A stretch of 64,000 nucleotides of DNA from Cryobacterium psychrophilum (GCF_004365915.1 NZ_SODI01000001.1:372001-436000); one strand, 5' to 3'; positions 34,577 to 43,952 are shown, counted from the first letter of the stretch. Notes: a model not told the origin generated them from the sequence alone. Program-made: numbers and translations.

Positions 34577-34879
34577 CACCCAGAGTGGCCGTGGCCGGCC
34601 GCTCCGTGCGAACGGCCATGGCCACGCGGTCTCCCTGTGGCAGAGAGAGAGTCCGTGCCCGATCCTGCTGTGCGAAACACGAAAACCGGGAAGATTCACA
34701 CGGCAGTCGCCGGCGGACTGGACCCTGATGGGCGACATACCGGCAATCCCTCGGGGACAAGTCCCGGCTGTTCTCAGCTCTCATGATGGTCTGGGCGCCC
34801 GCTCGAGTCCTATACCCGGGTAGCTACCCGGGCCTCTCCCCTCGACGGCGATCCCCTCAGCCACGTACGTCGACACCGA

Positions 34880-35250
34880 CCTCATCCGGCGCAGTGGCCA
34901 AGGAATCCCCTCGAGTCGGCGGCACGCGACTGGTCTGCATGGAGAAGCAGACCCCGAACGGAACCATGAAGATGTGGTTCACGGGCGAGTACCGCGACAT
35001 CGTCGAGAACGAACGCCTCGTCTACACCGAGTCCATGTCCGATGAGCACGGCAACATTCTCGACCCGGTCGACATGGGTATGCCCGCCGATCACCCCGCC
35101 ACCAACGAAATCACCGTCGAACTCGACGACCTCGGCGACCGGACCCGAATGATCATGACCCACGCCGGTATCCCTGCCGATTCCCCCGGAGCACTGGGCT
35201 GGAACATAGCCCTCGACAAGCTGGCGACGTACATATCAACGCGTCCGTAG
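34880..35250 (+). pseudogene. AHSA1/SRPBCC gene, 5'-truncated
   Basis: The C-terminal part of an activator-of-Hsp90-like (START-like) domain is clear: GGTRLVCMEKQTPNGTMKMWFTGEYRDIVENERLVYTE, and later NEITVELDDLGDRTRMIMTHAGIP and GALGWNIALDKLATYI. The usual N-terminal strand and helix, with the 40-50 residues before the GG, are missing. Upstream in-frame sequence (34783-34880) is arginine/proline-rich and unlike the family, so it is not a credible start. I read this as a decayed gene rather than a short functional one; a frameshift in the upstream part is possible. Confidence 0.6.
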
Positions 35251-35363
35251 CCGGGAGGGAATCCACGAAACGGCGGAGGACACATCATTCCCCTCAAGGG
35301 CTCACCGTGGGCTCGGCAGGGCGTCAGAACCAGAAATAGGCTCTTCCGCAGGCCGATCGACGC

Positions 35364-35675
35364 CTAAAACTTCTCCCGTCGCAGCACGGCGACGTCGCTC
35401 ATGAACAGGATCATGGCGTAGTCGTCATAATAGTGCTCCTGCAGGTGGGCAGCGATCGCGTCGGCCGTCGCTTTGTCGCAGACCACCTCGATGCGAATGT
35501 TGCCGCTCGCCTCCCACCCGGCATCACGAACGCCGCGGCTCCCCCTGCCGCGGGCGTCGGTGATGGTGTAGCCGTGGGCGTTCAACCGGTCAAGATCTCG
35601 AGCGAGGGTGCCCTCGAGTACTGCTTCGGTGACGACGGTCAACAACGTACGGGTGTGGCTGTGCATGGGTCTCAT
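35364..35675 (-). CDS. sbtB: PII-like regulator SbtB-type
   Basis: A 103-residue PII-like protein. The ATG at 35675 overlaps the TGA of sbtA (ATGA), which decides the start (MRPMHSHTRTLLTVVTEAVLEG). The opening strand LLTVVTEAVLEGTLARDLDRLNAHGYTITDARGRGSRGVRDAG is the PII-like core and T-loop, and IRIEVVCDKATADAIAAHLQEHYYDDYAMILFMSDVAVLR is the second half. In cyanobacteria SbtB binds cAMP/ATP and inhibits SbtA. The cyanobacterial C-terminal redox loop (a CGPxGC motif) is absent. Name is by family and by linkage to the permease. Confidence 0.85.
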   Translation of the reverse strand: MRPMHSHTRTLLTVVTEAVLEGTLARDLDRLNAHGYTITDARGRGSRGVRDAGWEASGNIRIEVVCDKATADAIAAHLQEHYYDDYAMILFMSDVAVLRREKF

Positions 35676-36616
35676 CCTCTCGCGAACGCATGGGCCCACA
35701 CGGCGAGCGCGTGGTAGATCGGGATGCCGAGCAACACATTGAACGGGAACGTAATCCCGAGCGCGGCAGCCAGCGACAGAGTGGGGTTGGCTTCGGGCAC
35801 AGAAATGCGCATGGCCGCCGGCACCGCGATATAGGAAGCACTCGCCGCCAGCGTCGCGAGGATGGTCGTTCCGCCAATGGAGAGGCCAAGTGCTAACCCC
35901 ACCCCGGTCCCCACCAGCGCGGAAAAGAGCGGCATCCCAATGCCAAAGGCGACCAGAAATGGTCCATACCGGCGCAGGCTGCCCACTTGTTTCGCCGTGA
36001 TCAGCCCCATCTCCAGCAGGAAAAGGGCGAGGAAACCCTTAAAGAGATCGAAGAACAGGGGCTCGATCGGCTTCAACCCGTTCGGTCCTACTGCCCAGCC
36101 GATGAGCAGTCCGCCCAGGAGCAGAACGATGCCCTTACCCAGGAACACCTCGTGGGCCACCGACCTCCAGTGCGTCTCTCGTGAGAGGCCCCGCGCGAGC
36201 ACAATTCCCACGAGAATGGCCGGTATCTCCAGCATGACCAGAAGCAGCGGCATGTGATCTTCGAATGCGATCTGCCGACTGCTGAGGTAGGCGATAGCCA
36301 CGGCAAAGGTACCCACGCTTACCGAACCGTAGTGGGCCGCGATTGAAGCCGCATCCGCGCGCTTGAAGCGGCCCAGATAGCGCAGCACGGGGAAGGCAAT
36401 CAGGGTGAGGAGAAAGCCCATGGCCACCACCGCCACCATGTGCGGCAACAGGATGGAAAAGGGTTGCTTGGCGAGTTCGACGCCGCCCTTGAGGCCGATG
36501 CTGAGCAGCAGCACGATACTCACGAACTCGTACACCGCCGCGGGTAGCCGCAATTCCGAACGCAGCAGGCCTGCGACGCCTCCGAGTAAGAAGAAAAGGA
36601 TGATGGGATCGATCAC
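35672..36616 (-). CDS. sbtA: Sodium-dependent bicarbonate transporter family permease
   Basis: A 314-residue SbtA-type (DUF897) permease with about ten helices. Motifs are ELRLPAAVYEFVSIVLLLSIGLKGGVELAKQ near 25, AHYGSVSVGTFAVAIAYLSS near 95, and the repeat-two copy GLITAKQVGSLRRYGPFLVAFGIGMPLFSALVG and ATLAASASYIAVPAAMRISVPEANPTLSLAAALGITFPFNV, which is highly typical. SbtA takes up bicarbonate with Na+ in cyanobacteria; in a heterotroph bicarbonate supply for carboxylases is one possibility, but other substrates are not excluded. Coupled to sbtB and divergent from a small HTH regulator. Confidence 0.88.
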   Translation of the reverse strand: MIDPIILFFLLGGVAGLLRSELRLPAAVYEFVSIVLLLSIGLKGGVELAKQPFSILLPHMVAVVAMGFLLTLIAFPVLRYLGRFKRADAASIAAHYGSVSVGTFAVAIAYLSSRQIAFEDHMPLLLVMLEIPAILVGIVLARGLSRETHWRSVAHEVFLGKGIVLLLGGLLIGWAVGPNGLKPIEPLFFDLFKGFLALFLLEMGLITAKQVGSLRRYGPFLVAFGIGMPLFSALVGTGVGLALGLSIGGTTILATLAASASYIAVPAAMRISVPEANPTLSLAAALGITFPFNVLLGIPIYHALAVWAHAFARG

Positions 36617-36686
36617 GCGGTGACTCTCTGGTTCGTTTCTGTCCGCATTCCACCGGAGAGGCCCAGGAGGAACCAGTCACCGTCAC

Positions 36687-36720
36687 ATACGCTGTACAAT
36701 ACACGATAACAATAGCGTAT
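36687..36720. promoter_or_regulatory. Inverted repeat between sbtA and the regulator
   Basis: Perfect 7-base arms ATACGCT (36687-36693) and AGCGTAT (36714-36720) around a 20-base A/T-rich spacer, between the divergent sbtA and wHTH genes. Suggests an operator serving both. Confidence 0.5.
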
Positions 36721-36746
36721 ATTGCAGAACGTGTGTCGCCTATGCT

Positions 36747-37052
36747 GTGAGGGTGGCCGACTGGACTTTCCTCACTAATCACGCACACGTTCTGCTGTGC
36801 GTTTCCACGGATCCCGGAATGCGGTTGCGGGACATCGCCGTAGCCGTGGGCATCACAGAACGCGCCGCCCAGCGCATCATCGCCGAACTTGTCACCGACG
36901 GGTATCTCACCCGCCGCCGCGAGGGACGGCGTAATCACTATCAGCTCCACCCCGAGCTCCCCCTTCGGCACCCGTTGGAAGACCACCACCACATTGGTGA
37001 GCTACTCGAGACCCTCGGAACCGATCAACGGGTTCAGGCACCGAACTCGTAG
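36747..37052 (+). CDS. Winged-helix regulator divergent from sbtAB
   Basis: A 101-residue MarR/ArsR-like winged-helix protein starting at GTG 36747 (GTG 36753 is also possible). The HTH reads RLRDIAVAVGITERAAQRIIAELVTDGYLTRRREGRRNHY near residues 27-66, with LHPELPLRHPLEDHHHIGELL after it. It faces away from sbtA over 130 bp that contain an inverted repeat, so it probably controls the transporter. Histidine-rich C-terminus (DHHHIG) might bind a metal, but this is speculation. A homologue fixed beside sbtAB would confirm the link. Confidence 0.8.
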   Translation: MRVADWTFLTNHAHVLLCVSTDPGMRLRDIAVAVGITERAAQRIIAELVTDGYLTRRREGRRNHYQLHPELPLRHPLEDHHHIGELLETLGTDQRVQAPNS

Positions 37053-37327
37053 ACCGAGATGTCGTGCGTGACCTTCGCACACAGTGGAGCTCCGCCCGCC
37101 TACCCACGACGCTCCACCGAGTTCAACCGATCTGCGCTCACAGGATCTACACTGACTGGATCTGTGCTCACATCACGGCGGTGAATGAGATCCGCGGCCG
37201 GCCATGACAATGACGCGAATGTCACGGGGCCGACTCAGTGAAGGCGGTCGGTCACGTTCCGAGTGCGACACTATATGTTCGCGGCCGCGGGTCTCGAGCG
37301 CCCGAACTTGTCGAGGAGAATTGGATC
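37053..37327. repeat. Three imperfect 15-bp direct repeats
   Basis: Units at 37129, 37144 and 37159 read GATCTGCGCTCACAG, GATCTACACTGACTG and GATCTGTGCTCACAT, directly adjacent. No gene is credible in the surrounding 275 bp. They lie about 155 bp upstream of the DUF1232 gene. They could be degenerate regulator sites; no function can be given. Confidence 0.45.
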
Positions 37328-37804
37328 ATGACGACGTCCCCCGTTCTTGACGCTGGTGCGGTTCTTGGAGAGACGTCGGAATGGTGGCAGGTTGCCCTGA
37401 GCGTCATTGCCGGTCTGGTCCTGGTCTGGCTGGTGCTGGTTCTCGTTCTCTGGCTCGAGCAACGCAAACATCCGGGCCGTGCGTCGCTCACAGACATTCT
37501 GCGCCTCGCACCCGACGTGGTGAGGCTGCTGAAGCGCCTCGCCTCCGACCCGACGGTGCCGGTGGGCGTGCGGATCTGGTTGGGCGTGCTTCTGGTGTAT
37601 CTGATCTCCCCGATCGATCTCATCCCGGATTTCGTCCCCGTGCTGGGTTTTGCGGATGATGCGCTAGTGGTCGCGATCGCCCTCCGGTTCGCGACCAGGC
37701 GTGCGGGAAGCGATGCTGTCAGGCGACACTGGCCCGGAACCCCGGCCGGCCTGGCTGCCGTCCTGCGCCTGGCCGGTCTGCCGTCGTCCTCACCCGGTCG
37801 CTGA
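37328..37804 (+). CDS. DUF1232 (YkvA-like) membrane protein
   Basis: A 158-residue protein starting at ATG 37328 behind GAGGAG. A TM helix near the N-terminus (WWQVALSVIAGLVLVWLVLVLVLWL) is followed by a soluble stretch and then the DUF1232 core: DPTVPVGVRIWLGVLLVYLISPIDLIPDFVPVLGFADDALVVAIALRF, with the diagnostic YLISPIDLIPDF..GFADD string. Function is unknown. The start matches the ribosome site; the longer frame upstream is not typical. It lies 180 bp before pfkB on the same strand. Confidence 0.9.
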   Translation: MTTSPVLDAGAVLGETSEWWQVALSVIAGLVLVWLVLVLVLWLEQRKHPGRASLTDILRLAPDVVRLLKRLASDPTVPVGVRIWLGVLLVYLISPIDLIPDFVPVLGFADDALVVAIALRFATRRAGSDAVRRHWPGTPAGLAAVLRLAGLPSSSPGR

Positions 37805-37985
37805 TCACCGCCCGGCAGTGGATGCCCACGAGTACGTCGTGAGGAACTCCCCGCCGGATCCTGACCCGGTGGCGAATCGCGGCGGAAGGCTGGTCGCGAT
37901 CGGCCGCGCCAAAATGGTCCTGACACGGTCGATGGCGGCGGAGTGCGCCTACGCTGGGTCCATGGACGGCTTGAGGACAGCGACG

Positions 37986-38924
37986 ATGCGGCAGATTCTC
38001 ACGCTGACGGTGAACCCGGCCCTCGACGTGAGCACCTCGACAGATCGCGTGGTCAGCGGACACAAACTGCGTTGCGGCCCGTCTCGCCTCGACCCCGGCG
38101 GCGGAGGAATGAACGTGTCCCGAGTGGTGCAGCGGCTCGGCGGGCAAGCCCTGGCAATCTATTCCGCGGGTGGGCCGACGGGTGAGGCCTATCGCCGACT
38201 CATTGAGGCCGAACACATCCCGACCCTGGTGGTGCCGATAGCCGGGAGCACGCGCCAGGACATCACTGTCGACGAGACGGCAACAGGCAAACAGTTCCGT
38301 TTCGTACTGCAGGGCCCCGAACTGGATGAGCTCGAGTGGCGTTCCTGCCTGGCGCTCGTCGCGGAGTCGATCCCCAAGGGCGGGTATGTGGTCGCCAGCG
38401 GCAGCCTGCCGCCGGGGGTTCCTGAAGACTTCTATGCCCGCGTTGCCCGCCTGACGCGCGAACACGATGCGCGATGCATTGTGGATGCCTCCGGTCCGGC
38501 TCTCGCCGAGGCTCTCGCCGAAGGGGTGTTCCTGATCAAACCCAGCCGGCGCGAGCTGGGAGAGTTTCTGGGGACGACTCTCGACAGCGACCAGAGTCAG
38601 GTCGAGGCTGCCTCTTCCCTCGTCGCTCGGGGCTCAACCGAATTCGTTGCCTTGACCCTGGGCGGCGCGGGAGCCGTGCTCGCCTCGGAGGCCGGAGTCA
38701 TGCGCCTGCAGGTGCCACAAGTGCGGGTACAGAGCACCGTCGGGGCGGGCGACAGCTTCCTCGGCGCCTTCGTGCTCCGGCTCGCGCAAGGGCACGATGC
38801 GGCGACGGCCTTCCGTGCCGCCGTTGCCGCCGGAACCGCGACGGCCATGACACCGGCGACCGAGCTCTGCCACCGGGACGATGTCGAACGCCTGGAGGCT
38901 GAGCTCACGGCCTCGGCGGGCTGA
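37986..38924 (+). CDS. PfkB-family sugar kinase
   Basis: A 312-residue ribokinase-fold kinase. The start is ATG 37986, preceded by GAGGA at about 37972; ATG 37962 is an alternative. The opening ILTLTVNPALDVSTSTDRVVSGHKLRCG and the GGGGMNVSRVVQRLGG string (residues 38-54) are typical of 6-phosphofructokinase II / 1-phosphofructokinase. The C-terminal GAGDSFLGAFVLRLAQG holds the catalytic Asp and anion hole. The family phosphorylates fructose-6-phosphate, fructose-1-phosphate or tagatose-6-phosphate; I cannot say which here. No PTS fructose gene is adjacent. Confidence 0.9.
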   Translation: MRQILTLTVNPALDVSTSTDRVVSGHKLRCGPSRLDPGGGGMNVSRVVQRLGGQALAIYSAGGPTGEAYRRLIEAEHIPTLVVPIAGSTRQDITVDETATGKQFRFVLQGPELDELEWRSCLALVAESIPKGGYVVASGSLPPGVPEDFYARVARLTREHDARCIVDASGPALAEALAEGVFLIKPSRRELGEFLGTTLDSDQSQVEAASSLVARGSTEFVALTLGGAGAVLASEAGVMRLQVPQVRVQSTVGAGDSFLGAFVLRLAQGHDAATAFRAAVAAGTATAMTPATELCHRDDVERLEAELTASAG

Positions 38925-38972
38925 GAGCGCGTCGGTACAACTGTGGCTCGGACGGTCAGTCCGACACCGGGG

Positions 38973-40223
38973 TCAGGGCGAGATCATCTCCACGGCGGCG
39001 GAGACGGTCGTGTCAACCTGGACCTCCGAATGCAGGGTTCGGTGCACGGGACACTTATCGGCGATTTCCCGAAGTTTGTGGCGTTGACTGTCGTCCAGGT
39101 CCCCCTCCAGCTGAATGACCCGTTCGATCCGGTCCACCTGCCCGCTCCCGGTCTCGCAACCTGCGCAGTCCGACGCGTGGATCCGTGAGTGCCGTAGCGA
39201 CACGGTGACTTTCTCCAGCGGCCAGTTCTTGCGCCGAGCATACATTCGCAGCGTCATCGATGTGCAGGCCCCCAGCCCGGCCAGCAGGAAATCGTACGGG
39301 GACGGGCCCGTGTTCGTGCCGACAGGTTCGGGTTCATCGGCGGTGAGGCGATGGCGGCCGATCAGCACATTCTGGGCGTAGCCGTCGGCCTCGCTTTCGG
39401 AGACCACCACGAGTCCTTCGGTCGGGTCAGCTGGCGTCGTCACCGGCAGCGCGTCCGGGAGCGGGGATAAGGCATAGCGGCTGGCCCACGTGGCGAGCAT
39501 GGCCGCAGCGAAAAAAGCATCCGCCGGCTTCGTCAGGAGGTGATCCGCACCATCCAGTGCAATGAAAGACTTCGGGTGCCGCGCGGCCTCATAGATACGG
39601 CGCGCGTTGTCCGCGTCGACGATGGCGTCGATGGGTGAATGCATGACCAGCAGGGCTACGCCCAAGTGGCTGATTCGTTCAAGTTGGGGCTGGGCAGCGA
39701 TGTCGTCGAGGAACTGCCGTTTGATGCGGAAGGTCCTCCCGGCGAGCTGCACCTCGGCTACACCGCACTCTTCGATCTCGGCGCGGCTGGCTCGCAGCAG
39801 ATGCGCCAGGTGATCCGGATCAGCCGGCGCTCCGATTGTTGCGACGGCCCGCACCTCCGGTACACGGTGCACGGCGGCAAGCACGGCCGCGCCTCCGAGG
39901 GAATGCCCGATCAGAAGCGACGGCGCCGTGAAGTGTTCACGGAGGAAATCCGACGCGTGCACAAGATCGTCAATGTTGGACGAGAAGTTGGTGTTGGCAA
40001 AATCACCGCCCGACTGGCCCAGACCCGTGAAGTCAAACCTCAGCACCGCGATCCCAAAGTCCGTCAGGGCACGGGAGATCCGGGCGGCCGCCATGACGTC
40101 TTTGCTGCAGGTGAAGCAGTGCGCGAACAACGCATACGCCCGGGGCGCTTCATGCGGAAGATCGAGCCGGGCTGCCAGCAGCACCCCCTCTGACCCTGGG
40201 AATTCCAATCTCTCGCTCCGCAT
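38973..40223 (-). CDS. Alpha/beta hydrolase - OsmC fusion protein
   Basis: A 416-residue two-domain protein. The first 250 residues are an alpha/beta hydrolase: [34 protein letters not shown], nucleophile elbow [15 protein letters not shown], and [12 protein letters not shown] near the catalytic histidine. From about 285 an OsmC domain follows: [34 protein letters not shown], with Cys of the redox pair, and the second Cys in [19 protein letters not shown]. OsmC reduces organic peroxides. This bifunctional architecture is known in many bacteria. Start ATG 40223 ([10 protein letters not shown]) fits GAGAGGA upstream; 40229 is an alternative. Confidence 0.92.
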   Translation of the reverse strand: MRSERLEFPGSEGVLLAARLDLPHEAPRAYALFAHCFTCSKDVMAAARISRALTDFGIAVLRFDFTGLGQSGGDFANTNFSSNIDDLVHASDFLREHFTAPSLLIGHSLGGAAVLAAVHRVPEVRAVATIGAPADPDHLAHLLRASRAEIEECGVAEVQLAGRTFRIKRQFLDDIAAQPQLERISHLGVALLVMHSPIDAIVDADNARRIYEAARHPKSFIALDGADHLLTKPADAFFAAAMLATWASRYALSPLPDALPVTTPADPTEGLVVVSESEADGYAQNVLIGRHRLTADEPEPVGTNTGPSPYDFLLAGLGACTSMTLRMYARRKNWPLEKVTVSLRHSRIHASDCAGCETGSGQVDRIERVIQLEGDLDDSQRHKLREIADKCPVHRTLHSEVQVDTTVSAAVEMISP

Positions 40224-40330
40224 GCTCATGTCCTCTCGCTTCCGTGAATATGCCAAATCTCATCCTGATTCTCATGAGCCGGGCAAGCACATCCTTCCCG
40301 GGCCGGACTGAGCCAGAACGCAGCCAGGCG

Positions 40331-40633
40331 TTACTCGGTGATCTGAAAATCTCGCGAGAATGCGACGTATTTGCTGAAATCCCGGCCCACCCGCTCCAGC
40401 GACGCGGGATACGGCTCGGGATAGCTGAAGGCTCCGTCCTGCAGAATGTTGGCGCCGTCTGTGACGCTGAAATACTGGCAGTCGCCTTTCCACGCGCAGG
40501 TATACGGCGTTGGGCTGGTGACAAGCAGTACGGCGTTGACGCTTTGGGGCGGGAAATACCAGTTGCCTTCGATCTTGATCAGCTCGTCCCGCGCTGCCTC
40601 CGCGAGAACGGTGCCGTTCAATACTGCCTTCAT
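40331..40633 (-). CDS. DUF427 family protein
   Basis: A 100-residue protein of the DUF427 family: MKAVLNGTVLAEAARDELIKIEGNWYFP, then the conserved CAWKGDCQYFSVTDG near residue 47, and SYPEPYPASLERVGRDFSKYVAFSRDF at the end. The function is unknown. It lies between the hydrolase-OsmC gene and the left end of the accessory segment, and has no partner in its operon. A longer frame exists in this region on the same strand but does not match the family. Confidence 0.92.
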   Translation of the reverse strand: MKAVLNGTVLAEAARDELIKIEGNWYFPPQSVNAVLLVTSPTPYTCAWKGDCQYFSVTDGANILQDGAFSYPEPYPASLERVGRDFSKYVAFSRDFQITE

Positions 40634-40755
40634 GGCGGTGGCCCTTTCGTGGGTGAAATCGTTCGTTCACCTGAATCTACGCGCGATCCTCAAAGCAGTT
40701 CTGCGATACAGGATACACAGGAGACACCCCGTGAAGAACTCCCCCGAGTTCTAAA

Positions 40756-41889
40756 CGGAAGCGCAACACCTCATAGGTTGTGGTTATTCAGATCACACCG
40801 AGAGGGGTTGCGCTTCCTTGAGCGAACAATACCGACATTTGACGATGGATGACCGGGGCGAGATTGCCAGGCTTGGTGATCGGGGCAAGACCAAGGCGCA
40901 GATTGCTCGCGCTCTCGGGGTGCACCGGTCCACGATCACCCGGGAGGTGAGGCGGGGTTCTTGGCAGCCCGAGCACGATCACGCGAATCTGCGCCCGTAC
41001 CTGCGCAACAGGCTTGATACGCCTGGCCCACATGAACGTCTCTATCTCGCCGGACAGGCGCAATTGATGGCTCAGGAGCGCGCGGCCGAGTCTCACCGTC
41101 CATACCGGATGAGCTACGACCGGCTGGTGGACTGGGTGATCAAGCACCTGCTGAAGGGGTGGACCCCGCAGGAAATCGCGGGGCGACTCCCGATCGAGTT
41201 CCCCGACGATGCGCGCATGCGGGCCAGCGCCGAAACGATCTATGCGTGGATCTACTCGAAGCCGCAGCAGCACCGTCAGCTCTGGCAGTATCTGCCCCGC
41301 GGGCAACGCAAACGCAGGAAGCGAGCGGGCGGGCGGGTGCATTCCGAGCGCATCAAATGGCGCACCTCGATCCATGACCGCCCCACCGTGATCGAGGATC
41401 GGGCCCAGTTCGGGCATTGGGAGGCCGACAGTGTCCTTGGGGCCGGTGGCACCGGTGGCCTGCACACCAGCGTGGAGCGCACCTCCCGATATCTGGCCGC
41501 GGTGAAGATCCCCGCGATCACCGCAAGGGCCACCCTTGAGGCCCAACAGGCCATGTTCACCACGATGCCCGCCCACGCGGTCAAGTCGGTCACTGCCGAT
41601 AACGGCAGCGAATTCGCCTACCACTACCGACTCGCCGACACCCTCGCGATCCCGACCTATTTCGCTGACCCGTACTCGGCCTGGCAACGCGGCACGAACG
41701 AGCACTTCAACGGTCGCATCCGCCGCTACCTGCCCAAAGGCACCAGCTTCACCGACCTCACCCAAACAGAATTCGACGAATTCGTCACCGAGATCAACAA
41801 CCGGCCACGCAAAATCCTTGGCTGGGCAACCCCCGCCGAAATCTTCCAAGAACTATCATCGAAGGAAACCACACCCTGTTGCACTTCAG
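40756..41889 (+). mobile_element. IS30-family insertion sequence
   Basis: A 1.13-kb element with a single transposase gene and imperfect terminal inverted repeats: CGGAAGCGCAACA at 40756-40768 and TGTTGCACTTCAG at 41877-41889, which pair with two mismatches plus a longer diverged part with GTGTGGTT inside each end. Boundaries are inferred from these ends; I cannot see an unambiguous target duplication. Confidence 0.8.
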
Positions 41890-41894
41890 ACTAA
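40818..41894 (+). CDS. IS30-family transposase
   Basis: A 358-residue DDE transposase. The N-terminal HTH is HLTMDDRGEIARLGDRGKTKAQIARALGVHRSTITREVRRG, diagnostic for IS30. DDE residues sit in HWEADSVLGAGGTGGLHTSVERTSR, TADNGSEFAYH and the final segment AWQRGTNEHFNGRIRRYLPKGTSF, with Glu after the asparagine (NE). The gene starts with TTG 40818 by the family N-terminus, and there is no visible frameshift, so the enzyme could be active. The stop lies 5 bp past the inferred right end. Confidence 0.93.
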   Translation: MSEQYRHLTMDDRGEIARLGDRGKTKAQIARALGVHRSTITREVRRGSWQPEHDHANLRPYLRNRLDTPGPHERLYLAGQAQLMAQERAAESHRPYRMSYDRLVDWVIKHLLKGWTPQEIAGRLPIEFPDDARMRASAETIYAWIYSKPQQHRQLWQYLPRGQRKRRKRAGGRVHSERIKWRTSIHDRPTVIEDRAQFGHWEADSVLGAGGTGGLHTSVERTSRYLAAVKIPAITARATLEAQQAMFTTMPAHAVKSVTADNGSEFAYHYRLADTLAIPTYFADPYSAWQRGTNEHFNGRIRRYLPKGTSFTDLTQTEFDEFVTEINNRPRKILGWATPAEIFQELSSKETTPCCTSD

Positions 41895-42846
41895 AACCCG
41901 GGGGTCCGACTATAAAGCCTGGGCCAACGACTGGCTTGATGGCGATGGCGCACGCGGCGAGCTAAGGGATCATCCGCTCAGCGACTTACCTGGCGGTGAA
42001 TTGAGTGACCTCGACACCTCAACCGAAATTACAACCTGGGGCTCGGATGTGGTGGCAATCCTGAACGATGGGGCGGATCTCGTTGACGGTGGCACCGTGA
42101 AACTTGTCGATCCGCCATCAAACCCGGATGTCGACACCCTTGACTTAACCCTCGAGCTGACTGACGTCGTCGAAGAGGAGGACCCGAATGATTTCAACGT
42201 GTCAATCCTGTGGAACGACGAGCAAGTTTCGACCGGCACCCTAGAGTGGAGGCCGGGCGAGGGCACCCGCTTTACTGCAGAGGCGAAAGTTGCACTCCCA
42301 CGCAAGCTGGATCCCGGTGAAAAGTTCGACCTCGAAATCCGTGGCGAGTTGCCAGCCGCAGGAGGTGCACCGACGCTATGGCGGTACAAAGACTTGACCG
42401 TGGCTGGCAGCGACTGGTGTTCAAGGCTCACCGACGCCGAAGCGTCGAGCGCTTTGGGTATCGCGGTGGCAAAGTTCGATACCGGAGGTGCCGGCGGTTT
42501 CTTCGACGCATTCTGCGGATGGAGAACACCGGATGAGACCTCACAGCTCACCATGCTCGTGACCGGAGGGGGTGATTCGTTCCGATCGAACTATGCCAGC
42601 TCAGCATCGCTGGTCGACGGATTCGGTGACGTGGCCGTCTATGACCCAACGACGGGACGCGGTGACGACTGCAGCTCGATAACAGACCGGAACAGCGGGG
42701 TTCTTCAGTGGGTTTGCTTCGTAAACCTCAACGTAGCTGCCGGAAACTCTGTTCTCCGCTTCACAATGAGCGGCAATGTGGTGGGCAACAACGGGCCGGG
42801 CGGCGCCCTCCAACTCCTGCGGGACGTTGTCAGTAGCGTTCAATAA
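41890..42846 (+). pseudogene. 5'-truncated gene cut by the IS30 element
   Basis: An open frame runs on from the transposase region in another phase and continues to 42846, encoding about 318 residues with good composition but no start. It holds SDWCSRLTDAEASSALGIAV and FDAFCGWRTPDETSQLTMLV, a pattern recalling DUF3558-type secreted or lipoproteins (conserved Cys pair), after an acidic N-terminal region (LELTDVVEEEDPNDFNVSILW). The 5' end with any signal peptide was lost at the IS insertion. Family is tentative. Confidence 0.65.
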
Positions 42847-42854
42847 ACGCGGAT

Positions 42855-43952
42855 TCACCCGGCGTCGAGGACGAATTCCACGGGAACACGCACGAGGTCG
42901 CGGTCGAGCGACGCGTGACCCGCATTATTGCGGGTGTAATACAGGTATGCGGTGGTGCCCGTCGTGGTGAAGTTTCGATCAGTGCTTTCTGGATCAAGTA
43001 GTGACGGATAGAGCACCGAGAGCGAGCTACCGGCATCCGGAACTGTCCACGGCAAAGGCATCTCTGTGATCAGACGGCGTTGTGACCAAGTCGTGAGCTG
43101 TGCTCCGATCTGCAAATATGCGACTTCCCGGCACAGCGGTCCTCCGGAAGCGATTTCGGGGTCAGAGAACTCGCCGACAAAACCTGACCTGTTCCACCAA
43201 CGCCACGCTCTCGGGTCGCTGATGTCCTCCGTGCGCAACAAGCACATTGCCTGCTTCTGGCTGCCGAACCGCATTGCGCTCGCGAACATGTACAGTGCGC
43301 CGTCGGGCCCCTTGACAATGTTGGTTGGCGAGCGAAGACCGTTCGGACCGTCATCGGGCGAATAGGGTTCGGGCATGCCAGCAACATAGTTTGCGGGAGG
43401 GTCGAGAGCTGGAGCGTACGAATCGCCGCCGTTCTTCGAAACGTAGAGGGTGAGGCTTGTTACGAGGCAGTTGAAGTAGTCTGCGGATGGGCACTGGCCA
43501 GGATGCGTGTGCCCTTGATATTCGTGGTGCGCTATCGCATAGATCGTCTTGCCGTCCTCGGTGTATGGCGCGGCGATCCACGTCTGGTCTTGGTACTGAC
43601 CGGGATCGGCGTTCAGCGCGGATGTCCAAATCGGTGTGCAGTCGATCGTGAGGTGGTCGAGATCCGGCCCCGTCATGCGATGGCCCGTAGCGTGGCTGAG
43701 CAGCAACTGCACTTTGCCTGTGGAGTCTCGGAACGCGCGAGTCGCAAGGTCGGGGATATTCGTTGGTTCGCAAGCATCGGTCGTCCAGTCGAACATAACC
43801 TCCTCCGGCCCTGTAACGATGAGAGACGCGTTGGGCGGCGGACCGACCGGAGTGCGCGACTCCGGCGTCGGTGAAGCCGTAATAGTCGGGCTCGCCACGC
43901 AGCCAGCGAGCACGAACATCGCTAGAATCGGGGGCACTCCACGGAGCGACAT
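42855..43952 (-). CDS. Lipoprotein of unknown function
   Basis: A 365-residue predicted lipoprotein: MSLRGVPPILAMFVLAGC with the lipobox Cys18, then a Ser/Thr/Pro-rich linker. The body has several aromatic/Asp-rich repeats (SKNGGDSYAPALDPP, GPDGALYMFASAMRFG, TTGTTAYLYYTRNN) that recall beta-propeller glycosidase-like or sialidase-like folds, and cysteine pairs (TIDCTPIW, GQCPSADYFNCLV, GGPLCREV). No active-site motif could be identified. Lower G+C than the flanks. It sits inside the 23-bp-repeat bracket and converges with the truncated gene. Confidence 0.75.
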   Translation of the reverse strand: MSLRGVPPILAMFVLAGCVASPTITASPTPESRTPVGPPPNASLIVTGPEEVMFDWTTDACEPTNIPDLATRAFRDSTGKVQLLLSHATGHRMTGPDLDHLTIDCTPIWTSALNADPGQYQDQTWIAAPYTEDGKTIYAIAHHEYQGHTHPGQCPSADYFNCLVTSLTLYVSKNGGDSYAPALDPPANYVAGMPEPYSPDDGPNGLRSPTNIVKGPDGALYMFASAMRFGSQKQAMCLLRTEDISDPRAWRWWNRSGFVGEFSDPEIASGGPLCREVAYLQIGAQLTTWSQRRLITEMPLPWTVPDAGSSLSVLYPSLLDPESTDRNFTTTGTTAYLYYTRNNAGHASLDRDLVRVPVEFVLDAG

